DNA of 44,708 bases from JALZOC01 sp038320555 (GTDB lineage: Bacteria > Acidobacteriota > Vicinamibacteria > Vicinamibacterales > 2-12-FULL-66-21), in contig JBBQEJ010000026.1 of the NCBI GenBank assembly GCA_038320555.1, positions 1 to 44,708 of the forward strand, read 5' to 3'. The translations under genes and the position numbers were made by a program. How positions within the stretch are numbered: position 1 is the stretch's first letter; each line of letters opens with the position of its first letter. Below are positions 16,346 to 24,185 of this stretch, piece by piece. Below the pieces are notes generated by a model. It was given only the letters and a program-made list of their open reading frames with translations, was not told the origin of the DNA and searched no databases.

Positions 16346-16575
16346 ATTCATGTTGCTCTGGCGCCCCTTCGCTTTTCACCTTCGCTGAAGGTTGTCGCTT
16401 GCTGATTGCGTCCAGGGCGGAAGGGAAGAGAAGACACTGTCGGACAGTCAATCGTGATCCCGACGCGCAACCTCCACGCCACACGTTTGAGGTGCTGTGG
16501 CGGGTTTGTTGCCCCTCGCTCGCGAATGATCGGTCTTCGGCTCAAATCATGAGAAGCGAATGGGAAAAAGGTGTG

Positions 16576-16581
16576 TATCAT
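16576..16581 (+). promoter_or_regulatory. Candidate -10 hexamer of speA (leaderless)
   Basis: TATCAT ends 6 nt before GTG 16588. With no ribosome site before either candidate start, this spacing places transcription initiation at the GTG and favours it as the true start. Confidence 0.5.
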
Positions 16582-16587
16582 GTTCGC

Positions 16588-18537
16588 GTGAGTAGCTCCA
16601 CCACGCGCAATCACCGCAACTGGAAGACGGGAGACGCCTTTACCATCGGCGACGCGACCGACCTCTACGAGGTGGACCGCTGGGGTAAGGGGTACTTCTC
16701 GATTTCCTCCTCCGGCCACGTGCTCGTGCACCCGACGAAGGATCCGGCGCGCTCCATCGATCTGAAGCAGCTCACCGACCACCTGCTATTGCGCGGCATC
16801 AGCCTCCCGGTGCTCATCCGGTTTCGCGACATCCTTCGCCACCGTGTCGGCGATATTCACAGTGCCTTTCGGGCCGCTATTACGCAGCATCAGTACGACG
16901 GGCGCTACGTGTGCGTCTATCCGATCAAGGTGAACCAGCAGCGGCAGGTCGTCGAGGAAGTGCTCGATTTCGGACGCGAGTATGGCTTCGGTCTCGAAGC
17001 CGGCTCGAAGCCCGAGCTGATTGCCGTCGCGGCGGTGGCCTACAACGACACGCCGATCATCTGCAACGGCTTCAAGGACGCCGAGTTCATCGAGATGGCC
17101 ATGCTCGCCCAGAAAATCGGGCGGAACGTCATTCCCGTCGTCGAGAAGTACACGGAACTTGGATTGATTCTCAAATATGCGGAAAAAGTCGGCGTGCGCC
17201 CGCAAATCGGCATGCGGGTGAAGCTGGCTGCGCGCGGCGGCGGCCGCTGGCAGGGCTCGGGGGGATACCGTTCCAAGTTCGGGCTGACCGTGGCGGAGGT
17301 GCTGCGGGGGCTCGAAGAGCTGCGGGCGCGCGGCATGCAAGACTGTTTCAAGCTCCTGCACTTTCACCTCGGCAGTCAGATTCCGAACATCCGCATCGTC
17401 AAGGGGGCGCTCAACGAGGCGGCGCGTGTCTATACCGAGCTCTCAAAGGCCGGCGCCGGACTCGAGTACCTCGATGTGGGAGGTGGACTGGGCGTCGACT
17501 ACGACGGCTCGCAGACGAACTTCGAATCGAGCGTGAACTACACGCTCGAGGAATACGCCAACGACGTCGTGTACCACATCCAAACGGTGTGCGACGATGC
17601 CGGGGTCAAGCATCCCACGATCGTGTCGGAGAGCGGACGCGCCATCGTTGCGTACCACAGCGTCCTGATCTTCAACGTCCTTGGCGTGTCCGCATTCGGC
17701 GAGGAGAAGATCCCCGAAGTCATCAAGCCGGAGGAAGTCGAGCAGCCGGTGATCGATCTCCTCGAGACTTACACTAATCTTTCGGTCCGGAATGCCCTCG
17801 AGAGCTATCACGATGCGCAGCAGGCGCTCGACATGGCGCTGAACCTCTTCACCGGCGGCTACCTGCCGCTCGAGCAGCGTTGCCAGGCCGAAAACCTCTA
17901 TTGGGCGATTCTCGTGAAGCTGCGCAAGCTTGTCGCGCAAATGGAGGACGTGCCGGAGGACCTGCAGGGTCTCGACGACACGATGGCGGACACGTACTTC
18001 TGCAACTTCTCGCTGTTCCAGTCGTGTCCCGACAGCTGGGCGATCAAGCAGCTCTTTCCGATCATGCCGATTCACAGGCTGAATTCGGCGCCGACGCATC
18101 ACGCCGTTCTTGGCGACATCACCTGCGACTCGGACGGGAAGGTCGACCAGTTCATCGACCGCCGCGACGTGAAGCGGACCTTGCCTCTGCATACCGTGAA
18201 CGGCGACCCTTACTACCTTGGCGTGTTCCTGGTCGGCGCCTATCAGGAGATCCTCGGAGACCTTCACAACCTCTTCGGCGACACGCACGCCGTGCACGTC
18301 AGCCTCGACGAGCAGGGCAGCGTCGTGCTCGACGCCGTGATCAAGGGGGACACCGTCAAGGAAGTCCTCGATTACGTCGAGTTCGACGCCGATACGCTTG
18401 TGCGGAAGCTCCGCACGGACGTCGAGCTCGCGGTGCGTGAAGGAAAGATCAGTTACGAAGAGGCAGGCCGCCTCCTGGAGTTCTACGAAGACGGCCTGCA
18501 GGGATATACGTACCTGGAGGATGCGAAAGACCGCTAG
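16588..18537 (+). CDS. speA: Biosynthetic arginine decarboxylase
   Basis: 649 aa from GTG 16588, the usual family size; an in-frame ATG at 16549 would add 13 residues, and the frame is open from 16330. It converts arginine to agmatine in polyamine synthesis and needs PLP and Mg. The PLP lysine is in VYPIKVNQQRQV (about K114). Family blocks follow: EYGFGLEAGSKPEL, GRNVIPVVEKYTEL, LLHFHLGSQIPNIR, YLDVGGGLGVDYDGS, VSESGRAIVAYHSVL, and near the C-terminus FCNFSLFQSCPDSWAI with the catalytic Cys and Asp. No speB is seen nearby. It is followed by a strong hairpin and convergent bacilliredoxin. Confidence 0.93.
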   Translation: MSSSTTRNHRNWKTGDAFTIGDATDLYEVDRWGKGYFSISSSGHVLVHPTKDPARSIDLKQLTDHLLLRGISLPVLIRFRDILRHRVGDIHSAFRAAITQHQYDGRYVCVYPIKVNQQRQVVEEVLDFGREYGFGLEAGSKPELIAVAAVAYNDTPIICNGFKDAEFIEMAMLAQKIGRNVIPVVEKYTELGLILKYAEKVGVRPQIGMRVKLAARGGGRWQGSGGYRSKFGLTVAEVLRGLEELRARGMQDCFKLLHFHLGSQIPNIRIVKGALNEAARVYTELSKAGAGLEYLDVGGGLGVDYDGSQTNFESSVNYTLEEYANDVVYHIQTVCDDAGVKHPTIVSESGRAIVAYHSVLIFNVLGVSAFGEEKIPEVIKPEEVEQPVIDLLETYTNLSVRNALESYHDAQQALDMALNLFTGGYLPLEQRCQAENLYWAILVKLRKLVAQMEDVPEDLQGLDDTMADTYFCNFSLFQSCPDSWAIKQLFPIMPIHRLNSAPTHHAVLGDITCDSDGKVDQFIDRRDVKRTLPLHTVNGDPYYLGVFLVGAYQEILGDLHNLFGDTHAVHVSLDEQGSVVLDAVIKGDTVKEVLDYVEFDADTLVRKLRTDVELAVREGKISYEEAGRLLEFYEDGLQGYTYLEDAKDR

Positions 18538-18547
18538 TCTAAGCTGA

Positions 18548-18567
18548 CGCGGCGCTGAAGCGCCGCG
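18548..18567. terminator. TGAA-loop hairpin between speA and brxA
   Basis: CGCGGCGC and GCGCCGCG form a perfect 8-bp stem around TGAA, 10 nt after the speA stop. No T-tract. Same design as the hairpin at 95-114, also between convergent genes. Confidence 0.6.
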
Positions 18568-18576
18568 CCAGATGAG

Positions 18577-18635
18577 TTGCCAACCGCCAACCGCCAATCG
18601 CCAACTGATCGCCAGCCGCTAGTCGCCAACCGCTA
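18577..18635. repeat. Heptamer array (CCAACCG / CCAATCG units)
   Basis: About eight 7-bp units of the type CCAACCG, CCAATCG, CCAGCCG lie in one orientation. The array runs up to and includes the brxA stop codon. Confidence 0.75.
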
Positions 18636-19085
18636 ATGAGCAGTCGTCCTTGCGCAGTGTTCATCGAACGCGCGAACGAGCTCCTCGGCGATCATGTCCG
18701 CGTTGCGGGTTTCGATCTGGCTGCGCTCCATCATGTAGATGAGTTTCCCGTCTCGCAGTAAACCAATCGACGGTGACGACGGGGCGTAGCCGCTGAAGTA
18801 CTGCCGGGCGCGATCTGTGGCCTCGATATCGGCGCCCGCGAACACGGTTGCCAGCACGTCGGGACGATTCTGGTGCTGCAGCGCCCTGGCGATGCCCGGC
18901 CGGGCCTTTCCGGCGGCACACCCGCAAACGGAATTGACCACCATCATCACGACGCCGGTGCTGTTCTTCACGACGTCGTCCACCGCGGCCGCGGTGCGAA
19001 GCTCTTGCGCACCCATCTCGGTCATTTCTCCCCGCATGGGCGCTGTCAGATACTCGGGATATGGCATCCTGTCCTCGTTCGTCAT
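18633..19085 (-). CDS. BrxA/BrxB-family bacilliredoxin
   Basis: 150 aa, matching the YphP/YqiW family length. Thioredoxin-like fold with the diagnostic VVNSVCGCAAGKARPG motif (C54-G55-C56), which removes bacillithiol or other low-molecular-weight thiols from proteins. Other family features: MPYPEYLTAPMRGEMTEMG at the N-terminus, ATVFAGADIEATDRARQYF, and PSSPSIGLLRDGKLIYMMER. The start at 19085 lies 8 nt after the stop of the M28 peptidase, so the two form an operon. Without bacillithiol genes in view the actual thiol is unknown. Confidence 0.9.
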   Translation of the reverse strand: MTNEDRMPYPEYLTAPMRGEMTEMGAQELRTAAAVDDVVKNSTGVVMMVVNSVCGCAAGKARPGIARALQHQNRPDVLATVFAGADIEATDRARQYFSGYAPSSPSIGLLRDGKLIYMMERSQIETRNADMIAEELVRAFDEHCARTTAH

Positions 19086-19093
19086 CCGAATGG

Positions 19094-20803
19094 TTACTTC
19101 TTCATTGACTCATCGCGCGTCGCTTTGAACTCATTGCCCGGCTTCCATTCCGGGATCTTGTCGGCGTGTGCGACGCGGTAGCCGACCGCCAGCAGCAACT
19201 CTGCATCCTGCACCGCGCCGCTGAGATCCCAGTCGGGCTTAATCTCGTCGGAGGGCGCATGGTAGTCCTTCTCAGTGTACTCGTCCCTCTTCGTTTTGCC
19301 GTACGCGGAATCCTTGCCGACGAAATCAATGCCTGAGTCGGGATCGAGTGCGGGCACGCCTTGCTTCGCGAAGTTGAAATGATCCGATCGGTAGTAAAAA
19401 CCCTTTTCAGGCTCCGGATCGGGACGCAGCACGCGTCCTTGCTCGTCGGCAGCCGCCTTCAGATAGTCGTCCAGGTCTGAGGCTCCCATCCCCACAACCG
19501 TCAGATCTTTGGTGATTCCCCACTGATTCACGCCGTCGATGTTGATGTTGGCGACGGTCTTGTTGAGCGGATAGAGCGGGTTGGTCGCGTAATACTGCGA
19601 CCCGAGAAGTCCCTGCTCCTCGGCGGTGACCATGAGAAAGAGGATCGACCGTTTCGGCGGCGGCTGGATCTGCGTGAAGGCTCTCGCAATCTCGAGCACG
19701 GTCGCCACGCCGGAGGCATTGTCGAGCGCGCCGTTGTAAATCTTGTCGCCATTGACGGGGGCGCCGACTCCCAGGTGATCCCAGTGCGCTGAATACACCA
19801 CGTACTCGTCCTTCAGCTTTGGATCGCTGCCGTCGAGCTTCGCGACGGCGTTCTGCGAGTTGATCGTCCGCAGCGTGTTCTTGATCCCGATGGAGGCCTT
19901 CAGACCAAGTGAGACCGGCTTGAACTCGCGAGTCCGCGCCTGCTTCTTGAGCGCATCGAAGTCCTGGCGGCCGAGTGCGAGGATCTTCTTTGCGGCGGCG
20001 AGCGTGATCCATCCTTCGATATTCGCGCGCCCCATGTTCTTGTCGGCCGTCACGAGGTCGAATTTTTCGCGAAGGTTGCCTTGGACGACGGAGAAGGGGT
20101 AGCCGGCCGGTCCCGTTTCGTGCACGACGAAGATGGCGGCCGCTCCCTTGCGCGCTCCCTCCTCGAACTTGTACGTCCATCGCCCGTAGTACGTCATCGC
20201 ATCGCCCTTGAAGGTTTTCGGGTCGAGCCTGGCCGGGTCGGAGGGATCGGGCACGGCGGGATCGTTCACCAGCACGAGAATCGTCTTGCCCTTGACGTCG
20301 ACGTCCTTGAAGTCGTTCCAGTTGAACTCTGGAGCCTCGACACCGTAGCCGGCAAATACCACGTCTGAGCTCTCGACCGAGGCCCCATCAGCCACGTGTT
20401 TTGTCCACGCGACGACTTCGTCCGCCCACTTGAAGGTTTGTTTCTGCTCACCCTTGGTCACGGTCAGCGGCTTGGCCTCGGTGCCGACGATGCCGACGAG
20501 CGGAACTTTCTGAACGTAGGTGCCGTCGGGATTTCCCGGCTTCAGGCTGAGCTGCTTGAATTGATCGTGGATGTACTTGACGGAGAGCTCTTCCCCTTTC
20601 GTGCCCGGTGCGCGTCCTTCGAATTCGTCAGAGGACAGCACCTTGATATGCTCGAGGATCTTTTGCCGGTTGATCTTCGGCATCGATGCAACCGGAACCT
20701 GGACTGCCGCCGGGGCTTGCTGCTGCGGCGCGGGCGTCTCGCTCTTGCTGGTGTAGGCGGAAACGAGCGCGACAAGGATGCAGACGAGACTGAGTCGTTT
20801 CAT
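19094..20803 (-). CDS. Secreted M28-family aminopeptidase with PA domain
   Basis: 569 aa from MKRLSLVCILVALVSAYTS (ATG 20803, three codons inside the longest frame). A PA-like insert (about 100-270, including SDVVFAGYGVEAPEFNWNDF and GKTILVLVNDPAVPD) precedes the zinc peptidase: VVYSAHWDHLGVGAP (His ligand and catalytic Asp), YNGALDNASGVATVLEIAR (bridging Asp), LMVTAEEQGLLGSQYY (general-base Glu and Glu ligand), ANINIDGVN, and KDYHAPSDEI (last His). It acts outside the cytoplasm on peptides. The signal sequence looks like a lipobox (LVSA) with Tyr at the lipidated Cys position. TACAAT ends 7 nt before ATG 20803. Confidence 0.9.
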   Translation of the reverse strand: MKRLSLVCILVALVSAYTSKSETPAPQQQAPAAVQVPVASMPKINRQKILEHIKVLSSDEFEGRAPGTKGEELSVKYIHDQFKQLSLKPGNPDGTYVQKVPLVGIVGTEAKPLTVTKGEQKQTFKWADEVVAWTKHVADGASVESSDVVFAGYGVEAPEFNWNDFKDVDVKGKTILVLVNDPAVPDPSDPARLDPKTFKGDAMTYYGRWTYKFEEGARKGAAAIFVVHETGPAGYPFSVVQGNLREKFDLVTADKNMGRANIEGWITLAAAKKILALGRQDFDALKKQARTREFKPVSLGLKASIGIKNTLRTINSQNAVAKLDGSDPKLKDEYVVYSAHWDHLGVGAPVNGDKIYNGALDNASGVATVLEIARAFTQIQPPPKRSILFLMVTAEEQGLLGSQYYATNPLYPLNKTVANINIDGVNQWGITKDLTVVGMGASDLDDYLKAAADEQGRVLRPDPEPEKGFYYRSDHFNFAKQGVPALDPDSGIDFVGKDSAYGKTKRDEYTEKDYHAPSDEIKPDWDLSGAVQDAELLLAVGYRVAHADKIPEWKPGNEFKATRDESMKK

Positions 20804-20810
20804 GTAGATC

Positions 20811-20816
20811 ATTGTA
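20811..20816 (-). promoter_or_regulatory. Candidate -10 of the M28 peptidase gene (leaderless)
   Basis: On the minus strand TACAAT is followed by 7 nt and then ATG 20803. No Shine-Dalgarno is present. No convincing -35. Confidence 0.5.
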
Positions 20817-20865
20817 CTGGTTACGACGGTATACTAAGCCTTTCGTACTCGAACCGCGTCTTATG

Positions 20866-20939
20866 AATCACGAATCACGAATCACTGATCCAGAATCCTT
20901 GGATCTGGGTCCGGATTCAGGATTGACGATTCGTGATGA
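20866..20939. repeat. Inverted heptamer arrays (AATCACG / CGTGATT type)
   Basis: GAATCAC-type units at about 20866-20890 face GATTCGTGAT-type units at about 20926-20939. Between them are a near-palindromic GATCCAGAATCC / GGATCTGG centre and GGATTCAGGATT. The region can fold into a long imperfect hairpin between the divergent M28 gene and the broken ADOP. Confidence 0.65.
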
Positions 20940-20954
20940 GGGATGAGGGACTCA

Positions 20955-22270
20955 ATGAATGCACTCTGGCGCGACATCCGGCACGCGTCCTCACCGCGAT
21001 GGTGTTCGGGATCGTGCCGGCGCTGCAGGCGATGCGCACCGGCGTCTCGTCGGCGTTGAAGGAGGAATCCGGCAGCGTAGCGGGCGGAGGGCGCCAGGCG
21101 CGGCTCCGACGGTTGCTCGTGGTCGGCCAGGTCGGCCTGTCCATGCTGCTTCTCGCGGGCGCGGGCCTTTTCGCCCGCAGCCTCTTGAACCTGAAGACTT
21201 TGGATCCCGGCTTCAGGGTGGACAACCTCTTCGTGTTTTCCGTCGACCCGTTGCTCAGCGGCTACGACGGCGACCGGCTGACGGCCCTGTACCGGCGGAT
21301 GCAGGAGGAGTTGACGGCGGCGCCTGGCGTGCGCAGCGTGTCGATGTCGGAAACCGGAGCGCTCGCCGGGAACGACTGGAGTATGACGGTTCGCGTCGAC
21401 GGCTACCAGGCGAAGGAAGGGGAAGACATGAACCCCAGCGTGGACGGCGTCGGTCCGCGTTATTTCGAAACCATGGGGATTCCGCTCGTCACCGGCCGCG
21501 AATTTACCGAACGCGATGTCAAGGGCGCACCACGAGTGGCTGTCATCAACGAGACGATGGCGAAGTATTTCTTCAACGGCAGTAATCTCATCGGCCGGCA
21601 CTTCGGCTTCGGCCGCGACAAGGGGACCGAGATCGAAATCGTCGGGGTCGTGAAGGACGTTCGATCGCTCGAGCTCCGGGACCAGGCCCCGCGGTTCCTG
21701 TATATTCCGTACGCTCAGGACGACAACGTCACCCAGCTCACCTACTACGTGCGGGCCGACCAGGCCAGCGGCTCGACGGCCGGGGGAATCAGGCAGGTCG
21801 TCGGGCGATTGGATGCCAACCTCCCGATCTTCGACATGAAGACGATGGCCGTGCAGGTTGACGAGTCGCTCTTTGTCGAGCGCATGGTTGCGGCGCTGTC
21901 CGTCGCTTTCGGCGCGCTGGCGACACTGCTCGCGGCAATAGGGCTCTACGGCGTGATGTCGTACGCCGTTGCGCGGAGGACGCGTGAGATCGGCATTCAC
22001 ATGGCGCTCGGCGCGGAACGCGGACGCGTCCTGTGGCTTGTGCTAAGGGAAGTGGCCGTGATGTCCGCAGCCGGAATCCTCGGCGGGTTGATTGCCGCTC
22101 TGTGGATTACCCGTCAGGTGCAGTCCCAGCTGTTCGGACTCTCGCCAAACGATCCTGTCACGCTGACCGTCGCGACGATACTGCTGGCGCTCGTTGCGAT
22201 CACGGCCGGCTACATCCCTGCGCGCCGTGCGACCACGATCGACCCGATGATTGCCCTGCGGAACGAGTAG
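20955..22270 (+). pseudogene. Broken ADOP permease: 5' codons joined to the second half
   Basis: ATG 20955 opens with MNALWRDIRHA, the typical ADOP N-terminus. After about 11 codons the family sequence jumps to RVLTAMVFGIVPALQAMRTG in another frame, which corresponds to the end of the first FtsX block. About 350 residues (first membrane segment, first periplasmic domain, most of the first FtsX block) are absent. From there on everything is intact: LLVVGQVGLSMLLLAGAGLF, the second MacB-like domain, REIGIHMALGAERGRVLWL, and the canonical end PMIALRNE. The second half is readable as one open frame (from about 20984), so a half-size permease could still be made if translation started elsewhere. 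Confidence 0.8.
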
Positions 22271-22346
22271 TCGGTGATTGCTGATAGACGATTACTGATG
22301 GCTGTTTGAAGTTCAATCGACAATCAGCAATCAAGACTCAGCAATT
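22271..22346. repeat. Inverted heptamer arrays (GATTGCT / AATCAGC type)
   Basis: GATTGCT, GATAGAC, GATTACT and GATGGCT units (about 22276-22310) are followed by complementary-type units (CAATCGA, CAATCAG, CAATCAA, CTCAGCA; about 22314-22346). Imperfect hairpin potential. Same unit type as at 40333-40441. Confidence 0.65.
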
Positions 22347-22350
22347 CCGT

Positions 22351-22356
22351 TATGCT
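22351..22356 (+). promoter_or_regulatory. Candidate -10 of the methyltransferase gene (leaderless)
   Basis: TATGCT ends 7 nt before ATG 22364, which has no ribosome site. Confidence 0.5.
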
Positions 22357-22363
22357 ACGGGCC

Positions 22364-22801
22364 ATGAATCAGAAGTGGCAGTCGATCCTGGCACTCGCCC
22401 TGATGGTGATCGGGTTGCTCTGGATGTTCCAGCGGCATGAAGTGTTTGCGCGGAGCCTTCCCGCGCAAATCGTGCAGGCCTGCGCGATCGGATTGATGAT
22501 TGCAGCCCGAATGACGTTCGGCAAGCGCAGCTTTCACGCGGCGGCCAATCCCACTGCGGGCGGTCTCATGACGACGGGTCCCTATCGCTGGCTGCGCCAC
22601 CCGATTTACGCCGCCATCCTGTACTTCGTCTGGAGCACGGCCCTTGACTACCGGTCCTACGAGGCGATTGCGGCGGCTGGGCTGGTGACGGCGGGCGCGA
22701 TTGTACGGATGTATGCTGAAGAAACGTTATTGATCGGTATGTACCCCGAGTACGCCACGTACCGCGCGCGAACCGCGCGCCTCATTCCGTTCGTTCTTTA
22801 G
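22364..22801 (+). CDS. Isoprenylcysteine carboxyl methyltransferase-family membrane protein
   Basis: 145 aa from MNQKWQSILALALMVIG; another ATG lies four codons upstream, inside the probable promoter. Hydrophobic helices at about 8-25, 38-52, 85-100 and 103-120. The C-terminal half shows the ICMT/PEMT signature: LMTTGPYRWLRHPIYAAIL, then EETLLIGMYPEYATYRARTARLIPFVL, which binds S-adenosylmethionine at the membrane. The bacterial substrate is unknown. The stop overlaps the ribosome site of the peroxiredoxin 12 nt downstream, so both are co-transcribed. Confidence 0.85.
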   Translation: MNQKWQSILALALMVIGLLWMFQRHEVFARSLPAQIVQACAIGLMIAARMTFGKRSFHAAANPTAGGLMTTGPYRWLRHPIYAAILYFVWSTALDYRSYEAIAAAGLVTAGAIVRMYAEETLLIGMYPEYATYRARTARLIPFVL

Positions 22802-22813
22802 AGGAGCACGACC

Positions 22814-23473
22814 ATGTCTATTCGCATCGGAGACCAGGCCCCGAATTTCAAGGCCAACACGACCGAGGGCCCCATCGATTTCCATCAGTGGGCCGAGGGC
22901 TCCTGGGCGGTGCTGTTTTCGCACCCGAAGGACTTCACCCCGGTCTGCACGACCGAGCTCGGTTACATGGCCAAGCTCAAACCGGAATTCGACAAACGCG
23001 GCGTCAAGGTGATCGGGCTCAGCGTCGATCCAGTCGACAAACACAAACAGTGGTCTAACGACATCAAGGAGACGCAGGGGCACGCGCCGAACTATCCAAT
23101 GATTGGCGACACGGATCTGAGTATCTCGAAGCTGTACGACATGCTGCCGGCGGACCTCGAGGGTTCGTGCGAAGGGCGGACGCCCGCCGACAACCAGACG
23201 GTGCGCAACGTCTTCGTGATCGGCCCGGACAAGAAGGTCAAGCTCAGCATCGCGTACCCCATGACGACCGGCCGGAACTTCGATGAGGTCCTGCGCGTGA
23301 TCGATTCCCTGCAGCTCACCGCGAAGCACAAGGTGGCCACGCCGGCCAACTGGAAGCAGGGCGACGACGTAATCATCGCGGGGTCCGTGTCCGACGACGA
23401 CGCCAGGAAGACGTATCCGAACGGCTGGAAGGCTCCCAAGCCCTACATGCGCATCGTTCCGCAGCCAAAATAG
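22814..23473 (+). CDS. 1-Cys peroxiredoxin (Prx6 type)
   Basis: 219 aa, typical for the Prx6 group. It reduces peroxides through the peroxidatic cysteine C45 in HPKDFTPVCTTELG. The long C-terminal domain (IAYPMTTGRNFDEVLRVID, ending PKPYMRIVPQPK) and the lack of an obvious resolving Cys in the usual place point to the 1-Cys class. GAGGAG (22801-22806) gives a strong ribosome site. It likely protects against peroxide and is co-expressed with the membrane methyltransferase upstream. Confidence 0.95.
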   Translation: MSIRIGDQAPNFKANTTEGPIDFHQWAEGSWAVLFSHPKDFTPVCTTELGYMAKLKPEFDKRGVKVIGLSVDPVDKHKQWSNDIKETQGHAPNYPMIGDTDLSISKLYDMLPADLEGSCEGRTPADNQTVRNVFVIGPDKKVKLSIAYPMTTGRNFDEVLRVIDSLQLTAKHKVATPANWKQGDDVIIAGSVSDDDARKTYPNGWKAPKPYMRIVPQPK

Positions 23474-23514
23474 GCCCGGCTTACAGCCCGGGCGGGCCGA
23501 CGGTTTTGCCCGGG
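23474..23514. terminator. Overlapping CCCGGG hairpins between convergent genes
   Basis: Two alternative hairpins share the middle arm: GCCCGG (23474-23479) with CCGGGC (23488-23493), and CCCGGGC (23487-23493) with GCCCGGG (23508-23514). They lie between the peroxiredoxin and NUDIX stops. TTTT occurs inside the second loop. Confidence 0.55.
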
Positions 23515-23519
23515 GGGCA

Positions 23520-24185
23520 TTATCCTTCGCTGTCGGCCAGCAGGCAGATGAACTCGCCGAGTACCATCGCGGTCGCACCCCAGACCTGGTGGCCGAGGAG
23601 ATCGAAGTAGGGATATTCAACCGCGACGCCTTCGCGAATCCTGGTGCCTTGCCGGATGCGCGAAGCGTCGCGGAGATCCTCCAGCGACACTTCCAGTATT
23701 TCTTCAACCTCGTCTGGCGCCGGCAGGAAGTCCGGGCGCCGATCCGTAATCCCGACGATCGGGTGCAGCGTAAAACCGCTGACGAGCACGTGCACCGGCG
23801 TGAGCTCTCCCAGCACGCGAACGGCGGCCCGGTCAACGCCGATTTCTTCGGCGGCTTCGCGCAGCGCCGCCTGCGCGAGTGTCTCGCCGGGATCGGTTGC
23901 GCCTCCGGGCAAGCTGATTTGTCCGGGGTGGTGCGCAAGGCCGCTCGCCCGCACCGTCAACGCGACCGCGGCCCCCGTCTCATGCGGATAGAGCAGCAGC
24001 AGCGCGGCGGCTTGTCTCGACTCTGACGGGAACTGTCCCGTGCGCCAGGCGGTCCGCAAAAGCTCGGGCGCGAAACGCATCTGCGCGTCGATGCCAGGCA
24101 GAGTCCGCGCGAGTCGGTCGCGGAGCGATTGCTCGATGTCGCGTAACGGCACGTCCGTTCCAGTATGCCTGTAGTATGGATTCAT
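23520..24185 (-). CDS. NUDIX hydrolase, CoA pyrophosphatase type
   Basis: 221 aa from MNPYYRHTGTDVPLRDIEQS (ATG 24183-24185). It cleaves a CoA- or nucleotide-linked pyrophosphate. The NUDIX box is complete: GGATDPGETLAQAALREAAE followed by EIG. The upstream LAHHPGQISLPGG matches the extra motif of CoA-specific NUDIX enzymes (NUDT7/8, YeaB). The start codon overlaps the guaB start by 2 bp on the other strand. An alternative GTG start (VPLRDIEQS) at 24152 would separate them. The open frame continues far upstream, but that is antisense to guaB. Confidence 0.87.
   Translation of the reverse strand: MNPYYRHTGTDVPLRDIEQSLRDRLARTLPGIDAQMRFAPELLRTAWRTGQFPSESRQAAALLLLYPHETGAAVALTVRASGLAHHPGQISLPGGATDPGETLAQAALREAAEEIGVDRAAVRVLGELTPVHVLVSGFTLHPIVGITDRRPDFLPAPDEVEEILEVSLEDLRDASRIRQGTRIREGVAVEYPYFDLLGHQVWGATAMVLGEFICLLADSEG
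24172..24177 (+). promoter_or_regulatory. Candidate -10 of the guaB-like gene (leaderless)
   Basis: TAGTAT ends 6 nt before ATG 24184, which has no ribosome site. The hexamer lies within the first codons of the divergent NUDIX gene. Confidence 0.5.

Noticed and set aside
20882..22000. 372-codon minus-strand frame over the second ADOP relic
   Set aside because: Shadow frame; the opposite strand carries clear FtsX and MacB motifs.
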